DNA of 64,000 nt, taken from Stenotrophomonas indicatrix (GTDB lineage Bacteria; Pseudomonadota; Gammaproteobacteria; Xanthomonadales; Xanthomonadaceae). Made by a program: the position numbers and the translations under genes. Shown here one piece after another: positions 1 through 11,887 of the stretch (positions within the stretch are counted from its first letter, which is position 1; each line of letters starts with the position of its first letter). Location of the stretch: positions 248,001 to 312,000 of the forward strand of contig NZ_PEJS01000002.1 in the NCBI RefSeq assembly GCF_002750975.1. Direction: 5' to 3'. Below the pieces are notes generated by a model. It made no database searches. It was not told the DNA's origin and saw only the letters and a program-made list of their open reading frames with translations.

Positions 1-2063
1 ACCGACAGGTTCCAGCTGACCGCACGGTCGTGCAGGCGGTGCTGGAAGCGCAGGCCGGCGTCGAACACCGAGTAGTCCGGTGCGCGCACACCGCCGTCGG
101 CGCGGGCCACGTTGGAGGAGGCATAGCGCCAGCCACCGGTCACATCCAGGCCTTCAACGAACGGCAGCGCGTACGCCAAGTGCACGCTGGCGCGCACCTT
201 CGGCACGTTCACCAGCTGATGGCCTTCATAGGCCGGGGTGCCGGTGTCGCGTGCGCGCGCCTGCAGCACGCTGGCGCTGGCGACGATCTGCAGCGCGTCG
301 GTCAGCTGGCCGTTGGCGGTCAGTTCCAGGCCGGTATGGGTCTGCTGACCCTCTTCGACGAAGGTGTAGCCGACATCGCTGCCGTCGGGCTTTGCGTACT
401 GGTAGGGCTGGGAGGTGCGGAACACGGCCGCGCCCAGGGTGAGGGCGTCCACCGGCACGTACTTCACGCCCACTTCCAGCTGCCGCGACTGCATCGACGG
501 CAGGAAGGTATCGGCGTTGGACGTCCAGAACGGTGCTTCCTGGCCCAGCGAAATGCCGCGCACATAGCTGGCGTAAGCGTTGAGCTGATCGGTGGCCTTC
601 CACACCAGCGCGGTCTGCGGCAGGAAGCGCGACAGGCGGCTGTGGCGCTGCGGCGTGCCGCGCTTGTCGTAGGCGCGCTCGTCCAGACGCACGAAGCGGC
701 CGCCGGCCAGCCATTGCCAGTCATCGCCGAAGCTCATCCGGTCCAGCGCGAAGAATGCGGTCTGCCGGCTGTCCAGGCGCCGTGCAGATGCACCCGGCAT
801 CTTCGGCGAGGGCTCGAACACCGGCACCTGCACGTCGTGGATGTTGCTGGTGCCGACGTACTCGTTGACGCTCGGGCGCTTGTCGATGGTGCGGCGGAAG
901 TAGTCGGCGCCGACGCTCAGCTGGTGGCCGACGCTGCCGGTCTCGAAACTGCCGCGCAGTTCGGCACGGGCCTGCTGGTTGCGGCGGGTGTCATCCGGGC
1001 TGCGGTAGTCGTAGATGTCGTAGTCGCCGTTGGGGGCGAAGTAGTTGCCCGGCACGCTGCCGTCTGCGCACCCTGCGGTGTAGTAGCAGCCGTAGGCGAA
1101 GGCGACGTTGTCATCGATCACCGAACGGCTGTGGCCGACCGAGACGCGCGACTGCCACGCATCGTTGAAGTCATAGGTGTGCAGCGCGGTGATGTTGGTG
1201 CTGGCAATGTCCACCGGCCGCTGCCACGGCTGGTAGCCGAGCAGGCGTTCGCGGTCGACGCCGCGCGGCAGGTCGCGCGCGCCCAGCAGCTGGAAGCCGG
1301 ACACCGAGCGCTGCGCGCTGGTCTGGTAGTTGGCATCCACTTCCAGCTTGCCGTGTTCGCCGATCAGCCAGTCGGTGGCCAGCGAATAGAAGTTGCGGCG
1401 ACCGTCGGCATGCTCGACGTAGGAATCACTGGCATCCCAGGCCGCGTTCAGACGCACGCCGAAGCGCGGGGTCAGCCAGTGGCCGACATCCACGGCGGCA
1501 TAGCGCGAGCCTTCCGAATCGGTGCCCAGGGTGACCGTGCGCACTTCCGCAGGGCGCTTGCCCACGTAGTTGATGATGCCGCCGGGTGCCATCACGCCAG
1601 CCGCCAGGCCAGCTTCGCCCTTGAGGATCTGCACTTCCTGGATGTTCTCCAGCGCCAGGCGCTGCTCGCCGGCGATGGACATGCCGTTGAAGCGGTAGCC
1701 GGTGGCCGCATCCAGCGCGAAGCCGCGGATGGCGATGTTCTGGTAGTAGCCCACCGGCGCATAGGCATCGCCCAGCGAGGCATCATTGCTGGCCAGCTCG
1801 GACAGCGAACGCACCTGGCGGCGGTCGAGGTAGTCGCGCTCCAGCACATTCACCGAGGCGGGGGTGTCCTTCCACGAGCCGCCGCCGAAGGCGTTGACGC
1901 GCGAGGTATCGGCCTTCGGTTTGCCGGCCTGCACGCGCACCGCCGCCAGTTCGGTGGGCGAGGAGGGCGCATCAGCAGCGTCGGTGCCTGCCTCGCTGGC
2001 GTACAGCGGCAGGGCGGCGCACAGGGCGAGGGCGAGCAGGGTGGGGCGCAGGCAGCGGTTCAT
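1..2063 (-). CDS. TonB-dependent outer-membrane receptor (partial), predicted thiamin-related uptake
   Basis: The product is an outer-membrane beta-barrel receptor that imports a ligand using TonB energy. About 687 codons are present; the gene runs off the left edge, so the last barrel strands are missing. The start at 2063 gives a signal peptide (MNRCLRPTLLALALCAALPL). It is followed by a plug domain (DTPASVNVLERDYL, NIAIRGFALD, LKGEAGLAAG, PGGIINYVGKRP) and a long barrel, the layout of ferric-siderophore receptors. No STN signalling domain is visible. The leader carries a TPP riboswitch (2147-2223), so I infer that thiamin, its phosphate or a precursor is the ligand rather than iron. The receptor class is near certain; the ligand is inference. 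Confidence 0.93.
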   Translation of the reverse strand, partial: MNRCLRPTLLALALCAALPLYASEAGTDAADAPSSPTELAAVRVQAGKPKADTSRVNAFGGGSWKDTPASVNVLERDYLDRRQVRSLSELASNDASLGDAYAPVGYYQNIAIRGFALDAATGYRFNGMSIAGEQRLALENIQEVQILKGEAGLAAGVMAPGGIINYVGKRPAEVRTVTLGTDSEGSRYAAVDVGHWLTPRFGVRLNAAWDASDSYVEHADGRRNFYSLATDWLIGEHGKLEVDANYQTSAQRSVSGFQLLGARDLPRGVDRERLLGYQPWQRPVDIASTNITALHTYDFNDAWQSRVSVGHSRSVIDDNVAFAYGCYYTAGCADGSVPGNYFAPNGDYDIYDYRSPDDTRRNQQARAELRGSFETGSVGHQLSVGADYFRRTIDKRPSVNEYVGTSNIHDVQVPVFEPSPKMPGASARRLDSRQTAFFALDRMSFGDDWQWLAGGRFVRLDERAYDKRGTPQRHSRLSRFLPQTALVWKATDQLNAYASYVRGISLGQEAPFWTSNADTFLPSMQSRQLEVGVKYVPVDALTLGAAVFRTSQPYQYAKPDGSDVGYTFVEEGQQTHTGLELTANGQLTDALQIVASASVLQARARDTGTPAYEGHQLVNVPKVRASVHLAYALPFVEGLDVTGGWRYASSNVARADGGVRAPDYSVFDAGLRFQHRLHDRAVSWNLS

Positions 2064-2146
2064 TCGATTCGTCTTCAGACAACAAGGGAGACGAAGCGAC
2101 GGCGCGCAGGTGCACCGGCCCATGACGGGGGTGTGGCTGCGGCTCA

Positions 2147-2223
2147 AAGCTCCCTACGCCGGTGCAAACCGGATCAGGTTCCAAGGGACTCTCTCAGCCT
2201 GGCAGATCCAGGCACCCCCGCTT
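2147..2223 (-). promoter_or_regulatory. TPP riboswitch (THI element) in the leader of the TonB receptor gene
   Basis: Read on the minus strand, this stretch has the conserved order of the thiamin pyrophosphate aptamer. It starts with GGGGGUGCC, followed by a short P3 arm and GGCUGAGAGAGUCCCUUGG. Then come AACCUGAUC, a GGUUUGCACC hairpin and GGCGUAGGGA. Closing bases AAGC (2220-2223) pair with GCUU (2147-2150) to form P1. The element lies 83 bp upstream of the receptor start codon. THI elements repress genes for thiamin synthesis or uptake when TPP is abundant. Whether it acts on translation or on termination is not clear from the sequence. Confidence 0.93.
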
Positions 2224-2276
2224 CAGGTGACCATTTCACTACAAATGGTACGGATTTGCGAGCTACCGCCCTTCAG

Positions 2277-2349
2277 CCGGGGTCAGATCCCTTTCCAGCG
2301 GAAAGGGATCTGACCCCGGCCGAGCGCATCATCGACGCATGGCGTCGAT
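2277..2349. repeat. Perfect 20-bp-arm hairpin plus a short 'gcatggc' palindrome
   Basis: A perfect inverted repeat has arms 2277-2296 and 2300-2319 around a 3-nt loop; each arm contains GGGGTCAGATCCCTTTCC or its complement. It is followed by a 19-bp palindrome at 2331-2349 (ATCGACGC/GCGTCGAT around ATG). That palindrome is a variant of ATCCACGCATGGCGTGGAT, found at 15515, 36051 and 40401. The stem has no run of T after it, so it is a dispersed repeat rather than a clear terminator. Confidence 0.85.
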
Positions 2350-2384
2350 CTACTGAGTACCCCGCGTGTTTGGTGGCTCGCGGC

Positions 2385-3512
2385 TCACGCGGCGGCGTGC
2401 AGGGCCGCCAGCAGGGCCTGGCCGGGGGCCGTGGCGAACCACGCCGGATGCCCGAGCATGAACGGCTGCCAGGCCACATCGGCGTTCGCGGTCGATCCGG
2501 TGACGCCCTCGAAATACTCCACTTCGGACAGAGCGAAGTCGAAATGCACCATCGGCAGCAGGTCGGCCAGCAGGTGCACGCGCGTGGGCGGCAGCGGCAG
2601 TTCCTGCCGATAGCCGTCCAGCAGGGCCAGGGCGATGTCGATGCGAACAGCATCGGTGCCGCGCTCCAGCTGCAGCCAGGCCACCGCGTTGCGTTCGATC
2701 GCGGTGGCCAGGTCGAACAGCGCGCTGGTGGGCGAGGCCAGGCCGAAATCGAGCACCGTGGCAATCGTGCCGTCGTCGTTCCACAGCAGGTTGGAGACGT
2801 GCCAGTCGTTGTGCGCCCACAGCCGCGGTTCGTCCTGCAGGCGCGCGGCCAGGCCGTGGTGCCACGGCAGCACATCGCGGCGCAGCTGTTCTTCCCAGGG
2901 AATGCGCGCCAGGTAGCGGGCCAACCCGGGGCGGTTGCCGAGGTCGGCCTTCAGCGCGGCGATCGGGTCATCGGCGCGGATCAGGTCGTCGCGTGCCACC
3001 AGCAGATGGGTACTGCGCTGCGGGGCGTGGTAGCTGGCGGCCGCGCGGTGCAGCGTGGCCAGCACGCGCCCTGCCTCGTGGGCCTGGGCAATGTCGGTCA
3101 GTGGTGACCATGACGGCAGTTCGCGATACAGGTCCTTGCCGGCGCCCACCGCATGCAGTTCGTAGGTCCACTGGCCGTGTTCGAGTGCGGTGCGGCCGTC
3201 GTTGCTGGCCAGCACCTGCACCACCGGCATGCCGGCAGTTGCCAGATGCGCGATGAAACGGTGTTCTTCTTCCAGGCTTCCAGCGCTGCGCACACTGTGG
3301 TGGTGGCGCTTGATGAAGACCGGACCGCCGGTGCCGTCGACGATGGCCGCGGCCGACAACGGACGCGGGCTGTGCCAGCGCAGCGTGCTGTCCGCGCCCA
3401 GCTGCGGAAAGTGGCCACGCAGCCAGGTGATCTCCTGCGCGTCGATCGCCGGCCAGTCGGCGACGACCTCGTCGTTGTTGAGGCCCTGCACGCGATGGGG
3501 GGAAGAAGTCAT
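2385..3512 (-). CDS. APH-family phosphotransferase (kinase-like fold)
   Basis: The product is a soluble 375-residue protein of the aminoglycoside/homoserine/choline kinase superfamily. It has the ATP-site lysine in VFIKRHHH near residue 70. The Brenner motif HNDWHVSNLLWNDDG lies near residue 240, with the catalytic Asp and metal-binding Asn, followed by VLDFGLA, the DFG-like metal-binding loop. The set is complete, so it should be an active kinase. The substrate cannot be read from sequence; chromosomal members of this family often act on metabolites rather than antibiotics. An upstream in-frame ATG at 3545 is an alternative start. The gene stands alone between a repeat and a terminator. Confidence 0.88.
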   Translation of the reverse strand: MTSSPHRVQGLNNDEVVADWPAIDAQEITWLRGHFPQLGADSTLRWHSPRPLSAAAIVDGTGGPVFIKRHHHSVRSAGSLEEEHRFIAHLATAGMPVVQVLASNDGRTALEHGQWTYELHAVGAGKDLYRELPSWSPLTDIAQAHEAGRVLATLHRAAASYHAPQRSTHLLVARDDLIRADDPIAALKADLGNRPGLARYLARIPWEEQLRRDVLPWHHGLAARLQDEPRLWAHNDWHVSNLLWNDDGTIATVLDFGLASPTSALFDLATAIERNAVAWLQLERGTDAVRIDIALALLDGYRQELPLPPTRVHLLADLLPMVHFDFALSEVEYFEGVTGSTANADVAWQPFMLGHPAWFATAPGQALLAALHAAA

Positions 3513-3580
3513 GCCACGGCCGCTGGTGAGTAATGGAACATCCAAGGCTGCGCATTCAACGCCATGGACGCCACAGACGC

Positions 3581-3606
3581 AAACGGGCGGGTCATCGACC
3601 CGCCCG
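3581..3606 (-). terminator. Intrinsic terminator of the glycine-zipper gene
   Basis: On the minus strand, CGGGCGGGTC and GACCCGCCCG form a perfect 10-bp stem around a 3-nt loop, followed by TTTG. It lies 36 bp past the stop codon of the gene at 3642-4040. Confidence 0.75.
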
Positions 3607-3641
3607 TCAGGGACGCCACGTGCGGCCTGTGGCCGGCGCGC

Positions 3642-4040
3642 TTACCAGCCGCGATGGCGGCCGCGGTCGTGGTAGTAGCGGTTGTCATGGCGCTCGCGCT
3701 GCCAGCGACGGTCATCGCGGCGGTCGTAGCCATAGCCGCGGTTGTAGCCACGGTCATAACGGCGATCGTAGCGACGGTCATAGCGCCCGTCGTAGCGTCG
3801 ATCATGGCGGTCGGAGGTGGTCAGGTTGCCGATGGCGCCGCCGGCAACCGCGCCGCCGACGGTGGCAGCCGGGTCGCCGTTGGAGATCAGGTGACCCGCC
3901 ACGCCGCCGACGACGGCACCGACCACGGTGCGCTTGTCCTTCCTCGACATCGCGCTGGCATCACTGACCACGGCCACGCCGGCAAGAAGTGCCAGGGCCA
4001 TCGCCAGACCACGGAAGCTGAGTGCGGAAGTGCTGAGCAT
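3642..4040 (-). CDS. Exported glycine-zipper 2TM protein with an Arg/Tyr/Asp-repeat tail
   Basis: This is a 132-residue envelope protein. The ATG at 4040 is preceded by AGGAGA 7 nt upstream, so longer in-frame starts are unlikely. Residues 1-30 form a signal peptide. Next comes a glycine zipper (VVGAVVGGVAGHLI and TVGGAVAGGAIGNL) of the type that forms membrane-embedded helical hairpins. The last 60 residues are strongly basic and aromatic, built from repeats of DRRYD, DRGY and DRRW. The zipper class is secure; the role is unknown, perhaps outer-membrane or peptidoglycan association. It is monocistronic, with its own terminator. Confidence 0.85.
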   Translation of the reverse strand: MLSTSALSFRGLAMALALLAGVAVVSDASAMSRKDKRTVVGAVVGGVAGHLISNGDPAATVGGAVAGGAIGNLTTSDRHDRRYDGRYDRRYDRRYDRGYNRGYGYDRRDDRRWQRERHDNRYYHDRGRHRGW

Positions 4041-4228
4041 GTTGGGTTCTCCTGTGAGGTGCATGCCACGGTGGGCAGGGAGGGCGCTGGGCGCCCCGGC
4101 TGCCGTAGGGACCACGCTGGTGCCCGGACATTGCCGGAACATTGCGCGCGATCCCCGTGCGGCTTGCGCATTCATCTAGCGTCAGGCGGCATGAAGCGAG
4201 GCTGAAAGCGCGGCGGCCGCTCAGCTGC

Positions 4229-4261
4229 CAGAAAGGAAAAGGGCCGCAGTACGCGGCCCTT
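4229..4261 (-). terminator. Intrinsic terminator of the T4SS effector gene
   Basis: The minus strand reads AAGGGCCGC, a 5-nt loop, GCGGCCCTT, then TTTCCTTTC. The stem arms are 4253-4261 and 4239-4247. It lies about 30 bp past the effector stop codon. Confidence 0.8.
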
Positions 4262-4288
4262 CCCCTGGCTTCCCCTGCCTGGCCGGGC

Positions 4289-6316
4289 TCAGTGGCCCAT
4301 GGCGCGCTGGGCCTGCTTCACCTGCTCCTGCTGGGCGTCCTGCTGCTGCAGCACATTCGGTGCACCGTGCACCGCACCACTGCTGAGTGCCATGCTCTGC
4401 TCGCTGGCCGCACGGGTGTCCACCGCCGCGCGGCAGGCAGCCGGGTCACCGGCGGTGCCCTGCACGGCAAACATGCGCTCGCCGTTGGTGCTGGGCACCA
4501 CCGAATCAATGCGCTGCATGCCGCTGGCCTGCGCTTCCTTGGTCAGTGCAGCGGCGGCGGCCTCCAGTGCATGGCGGTCCTTGAAGGTGCCTGCCGGCAG
4601 GCCTTCCATGCCCTTCACGGCCTGGTTGTACATCGGGTTCTGCGGATGGCGCTCGTCATTGAGCAGCGGGCGCTCGCGCGCGTCCTTGATCGCATCCAGC
4701 GTCTTCGGGCCGATGATGCCGTCCACTGCCAGACCGTTGTCCTTCTGCAGCTGGCGCACGGCAGCCTCGGTGTTGCGACCGAACTTCCCATCCTCGACCA
4801 GCGGCTTGCCGTCGGCACCCACATACCCCAGGTGGCCCAGCTGTTCCTGCGCCCTGCGCACATCCTCGCCGTGCGCACCCTGCTTATGTACTTCGTTGCT
4901 GGCCTGCGGCTTTTCCTGCGGGGACGGCTTCGGCTCGGCGGCGCCCTTGGCCTGCGCCTGCTCATGCGCCTGGCTGCGGTTTTCCAGCAGATCGCGTGCC
5001 TGGTGCAGCGGATCGGAGGCGAACAGCTTCCAGTTGGGGTGGTCCTTTACCTGCTTGAGGTAATCCTCCACCGGCATGGTATGCACGCCCAGCTTGCCGG
5101 TGGACTGGCTGATCAGCAGCTTGTCGGTGTTCGGGTCTCGCACCACCATCACGATGTGGTCGATGCCGTTCCAGTGCTCGTGCTTGGTCTTGGCCGTATC
5201 CAGGCCGATCACCATGCCTTCCTTCAGCGCACCCGGCTTGAGGATGTCGTCGCGCTTGAGCAGCACGCCGGAGTCCTTGTAGGCGTCATGCACGATACCG
5301 CCGGAGCCGGCGAAGCCCAGCTTGATCTTGTCGGCGTCGGCGAACACCGCATGGCCGGCCTTCTGGTTGATCTCATCCTGGGTCTTGTTGAGCATCGTGC
5401 CGACCCAGCCGGAGCAGTCGATGTAGCCCTGGTCGACGTTCTTGCCGGTGACACCCTTGCCACGGTAGTACTGGCTGGATTCGATGTTGATCGCGTACTT
5501 GACGTTGTCGTACTTCACGCCGGCGTTGTAGGCCGCATCCAGCGAAATGCCGGGTGCATCGGGCTTGGCGGCAGCAGCCGTGGCGGTAGCGGCGATGGCT
5601 GCGGCACCGGCGGCGACGGCGGCCTGCGCGGCGGGGGTCACGGTCTGCGTCGGTGCGGCCTGCACCGGCGCCGGACGCGCCTGGGCCTCGGTGATCGGCG
5701 CGATGTTCTTTTCCGGGATGCTGATCGCGTCGTACTTGCGGTCGTAGTACTGGGCGAAGGTGCTGGCCAGGTCACGATCATTCATCGTGCGCATCTCCGC
5801 GCGCGTATGCCCGGTCAGCGCTTCGACGTCACTGCCGATCTGGCCCATGATGCGCGGGCGCATGTTGATCGGATCGCCGTGGCCGTCGCGCACCACGCCG
5901 AACGTACCGGTGGCGATCGCGGTCTGGATCGAACCGTAGCCGGCCGCACCCTGCTGGTGTGCCAGATACAGGTCAAGGCCGCTCGGCTTGTCATCACCGG
6001 ACAGGTAGGGATGGCCGGTGCGGTCATGGCGCTTTTCCATGTCCGCCAGGTTGCGCTTGAACATCTCCGCTGCCGCTTCGGTGTTGCGGGTCGGGTCGTA
6101 CTCGTGGCCGGTCAGGCCGTACTGCCTGGCCGACGACGGCAGGAACTGGAACAGGCCCTTGGCATCGGTCTTGTCGTTGTGCGCGCGCTCGTTGAAGCGG
6201 CCACCGGTCTCGATGTGGGCAAAGCGCAGGAAGTCCTCGCTGGCGATGCCCTTGCGCTGTGCAACCTGCTCGATGATGTCGAGAACTTCCTTTTTGCTGT
6301 AGTCACGTTGTGCCAT
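4289..6316 (-). CDS. Predicted X-T4SS antibacterial effector: peptidoglycan hydrolase with XVIPCD
   Basis: The protein has 675 residues and no signal peptide; the start at 6316 follows AGAGGAAG. Residues 25-135 resemble a soluble lytic transglycosylase (E36 in HIETGGRF, then KGLFQFLPSSARQYG). Residues 260-420 look like an NlpC/P60 or CHAP amidase (C301 in YIDCSGWVG, H387 in GIDHIVMVV). Residues 482-545 are a peptidoglycan-binding domain. The C-terminus fits the Xanthomonas VirB-interacting (XVIPCD) signal: LLNDERHPQNPMY, GMQRIDSV, FAVQG, DPA, then a Gln-rich tail. Proteins with this signal are injected by the bactericidal T4SS of Xanthomonas and S. maltophilia. The lipoprotein encoded upstream is the likely immunity factor. 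No T4SS genes lie in the window. Confidence 0.88.
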   Translation of the reverse strand: MAQRDYSKKEVLDIIEQVAQRKGIASEDFLRFAHIETGGRFNERAHNDKTDAKGLFQFLPSSARQYGLTGHEYDPTRNTEAAAEMFKRNLADMEKRHDRTGHPYLSGDDKPSGLDLYLAHQQGAAGYGSIQTAIATGTFGVVRDGHGDPINMRPRIMGQIGSDVEALTGHTRAEMRTMNDRDLASTFAQYYDRKYDAISIPEKNIAPITEAQARPAPVQAAPTQTVTPAAQAAVAAGAAAIAATATAAAAKPDAPGISLDAAYNAGVKYDNVKYAINIESSQYYRGKGVTGKNVDQGYIDCSGWVGTMLNKTQDEINQKAGHAVFADADKIKLGFAGSGGIVHDAYKDSGVLLKRDDILKPGALKEGMVIGLDTAKTKHEHWNGIDHIVMVVRDPNTDKLLISQSTGKLGVHTMPVEDYLKQVKDHPNWKLFASDPLHQARDLLENRSQAHEQAQAKGAAEPKPSPQEKPQASNEVHKQGAHGEDVRRAQEQLGHLGYVGADGKPLVEDGKFGRNTEAAVRQLQKDNGLAVDGIIGPKTLDAIKDARERPLLNDERHPQNPMYNQAVKGMEGLPAGTFKDRHALEAAAAALTKEAQASGMQRIDSVVPSTNGERMFAVQGTAGDPAACRAAVDTRAASEQSMALSSGAVHGAPNVLQQQDAQQEQVKQAQRAMGH

Positions 6317-6423
6317 GACACTTCCTCTGGGGTTGATGGAGCGGCCTTTGCCGCGATACGCCAACCGGACTCATCCGTGAGTCTTCAACATGTCGGTCAA
6401 CAGGTGCTGCGGGGTGGTGCGTC

Positions 6424-7359
6424 TTACTTTTCGACGTAGGCCTTGCGGGCGGCGTCGTAGTGGTACTGGCGCGCGTCGGCCGCACCCAGCGCACGGGTCT
6501 GTCCCGGGCCGGAAATGGTGGTGCCGGTGGCGGTGACGGTGATGGTGGGCAGGTCGCTGCCGGCGACGGCGCTGAAGGCCAGTGCGCCCCGGTTGCTGAC
6601 GCACGGCATCACCTGGCCCTCGTCGCAGGCGGCTGAATTGTCTTCGCCGGTGATCACCGTGCCCGCGCTGGCCCAGACCTGGCCGTCTTCGGACTTCTCG
6701 TAGTCCGGGTTGAATACCAGCACGGTGTAGCTTTCGATGCTGGTACCGGTAGCGAAGGTGCTGGTCGGCACCGCCAGCACCAGCTTGCCGGCCGGAGTGC
6801 GGTATTCCAGCGGCTTGCGCTTGCTGTCGATGTCCGGCGCGGTGCCATAGGCGCCGACGGTACCGATCCACGGTTCGGCGCCCTTGAACACCCAGGGACG
6901 ATCCGGCTTGTCGCCGGTCAGGGTGAAGGTGGCCTCGGTCAGGGTGACCTGGCTGTCCGGACCGGCTTCGTCTTCGCCGGGCTTGCCGTACTTCTGCGGT
7001 GTGTTCCAGGCAAAGCCGGTGTAATAGCGGGTGCCGGCCAGTTCGAAGGCATGGCCGAACCAGAAGGTGGCGACACTGCCATTGGCTACTTCATACGAAA
7101 CGGCGCCATCGCCGTCGACGTCGTAGATGAAATACAGCACGCTGCCGGCGTCGGGGGGCGTTGCGGTGGCCGTGGTGGCGGGTGTGGCGGAGCTCTGCAT
7201 CGGGGCAACATCCTGTCGTGGCGCGGTGGCGCCCTGTGGTGACGCGGTCGAAGGCGAGGGGGTGCAGGCGCTGGCAAGCAGCGCAACGAGCAGGCCGGCG
7301 AACGTCGCACACAGGCGTGGGCGGACACGGGCCAAGCGGGATTCCGGAAGGATCTTCAT
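6424..7359 (-). CDS. Lipoprotein, candidate immunity protein for the adjacent T4SS effector
   Basis: This is a 311-residue lipoprotein. The start at 7359 follows GGAGAGG. The hydrophobic N-terminus ends in the lipobox LLASAC with Cys32, and a Thr/Ala/Pro linker runs to about residue 65. The rest is a beta-rich globular domain I do not recognise (VLYFIYDVDGDGAVSYEV, YYTGFAWNTPQKYG, YTVLVFNPDYEK). It lies 107 bp upstream of the effector gene on the same strand. Immunity proteins of XVIPCD cell-wall effectors are typically periplasmic lipoproteins encoded next to the toxin, which fits. The immunity role is inferred from position and location only. Confidence 0.72.
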   Translation of the reverse strand: MKILPESRLARVRPRLCATFAGLLVALLASACTPSPSTASPQGATAPRQDVAPMQSSATPATTATATPPDAGSVLYFIYDVDGDGAVSYEVANGSVATFWFGHAFELAGTRYYTGFAWNTPQKYGKPGEDEAGPDSQVTLTEATFTLTGDKPDRPWVFKGAEPWIGTVGAYGTAPDIDSKRKPLEYRTPAGKLVLAVPTSTFATGTSIESYTVLVFNPDYEKSEDGQVWASAGTVITGEDNSAACDEGQVMPCVSNRGALAFSAVAGSDLPTITVTATGTTISGPGQTRALGAADARQYHYDAARKAYVEK

Positions 7360-7564
7360 GCACCTCTCCATGGTTTGCGGGCGTCGGGCAGGAAGGCCAA
7401 CGCAGAACACGCCCCGCCCTCGATGAGGGGGAACGTCGTGATGAGCCGGTCGATTCCTTCGACCTCGCATAGGAAAACCCATCGGCGCGGATGATGGCAC
7501 AGATGCGACGGCTATCACAGGGGGCAGGAGGAGCCCCCCCCGCCAGAGAACTGCGAACGGTGTC

Positions 7565-8203
7565 TCAGATCCTGCCGTCGCGCAGGTAGTCGAACAGCTC
7601 CGCGTCGCCCTTCAGCCCGAGCTTGAGCATGGCGTCACCCTTCTGGCGGCTGATGGTGCTGACGCTCTTGTGCAGCTGCAGCGAGATTTCCTTGACCGTC
7701 ATGCCGGTGCCGAGCAGCCGCAGCACCTCCACTTCGCGCGGCGACAACGGCTTGCCGTCACCCTCGCGCATGCGCCAGCTGCCGGCTTCCTCCACCCGCT
7801 CGCGCAGGCTGCGGCTGATGTAGGACTGGCCGCGATAGACCGCCTGGATCGCCTGCGGCAGTTCATCCATCGACGAACTCTTGTCGACCAGGCCGAGCAC
7901 GCCGCTGTCGAGCACCATGCGCAGGATCGCCAGGTTGTTGGAGACGCTGAGCATGAGCACCGGCAGGTCGGGATGGCGGCGGCGGATCATGCCGATCATG
8001 GCGAAGCCGTCGGCCTGCGGGCTGCCAGGCATCGAGTAGTCGGTGACCAGCAGGTCGCAGGGCTGGGTCGTCAGCAGGGTCATCAGCGCCTGGGCGTTGT
8101 CGGCCTCGCCAACGACGCGGCCAACGCCGCTGGATTCGATGACGGCGCGGGTACCGATGCGGACCACGGGGTGATCGTCTGCGATGATGATGCGCAAGGT
8201 CAT
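7565..8203 (-). CDS. NarL/RcsB-type response regulator
   Basis: This is a 212-residue two-component regulator. The receiver domain (residues 1-125) has the acidic pair ADD near residue 9, the phosphoryl-acceptor Asp55 in LLVTDYSMPG and the conserved Lys in LVDKSSS. A LuxR-type helix-turn-helix follows (about 150-200: LSPREVEVLRLLGTGMTVKE, SVSTISRQKGDAMLKLGL). It is divergent from the hybrid kinase at 8279, with 75 bp between the starts, and is almost certainly that kinase's target. No strong Shine-Dalgarno precedes the ATG. Confidence 0.95.
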   Translation of the reverse strand: MTLRIIIADDHPVVRIGTRAVIESSGVGRVVGEADNAQALMTLLTTQPCDLLVTDYSMPGSPQADGFAMIGMIRRRHPDLPVLMLSVSNNLAILRMVLDSGVLGLVDKSSSMDELPQAIQAVYRGQSYISRSLRERVEEAGSWRMREGDGKPLSPREVEVLRLLGTGMTVKEISLQLHKSVSTISRQKGDAMLKLGLKGDAELFDYLRDGRI

Positions 8204-8228
8204 GCTCTAGTATGGCCACCGGCACGCC

Positions 8229-8249
8229 GGACCGCGACCGTCGCGGTCC
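8229..8249. promoter_or_regulatory. Inverted repeat in the divergent regulator/kinase promoter
   Basis: GGACCGCGAC-C-GTCGCGGTCC is a perfect 10-bp inverted repeat centred on 8239, midway between the two divergent start codons. It could be the binding site of the response regulator (autoregulation) or a hairpin in the kinase leader. No other copy was seen nearby. Confidence 0.55.
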
Positions 8250-8278
8250 CTGGCAGGACTTCCAGGAGATCGTTGCAG

Positions 8279-11880
<3,602 letters not shown>

Positions 11881-11887
<7 letters not shown>

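Noticed and set aside
30..3107. 1025-codon open frame on the plus strand
   Set aside because: It lies antisense to the TonB receptor and kinase genes. Long antisense frames are normal in high-GC DNA, and its translation has no family signature.
4289..7359. Phage endolysin or prophage remnant
   Set aside because: The XVIPCD tail, the Gln-rich end, the adjacent lipoprotein and absence of any phage gene favour a T4SS effector.
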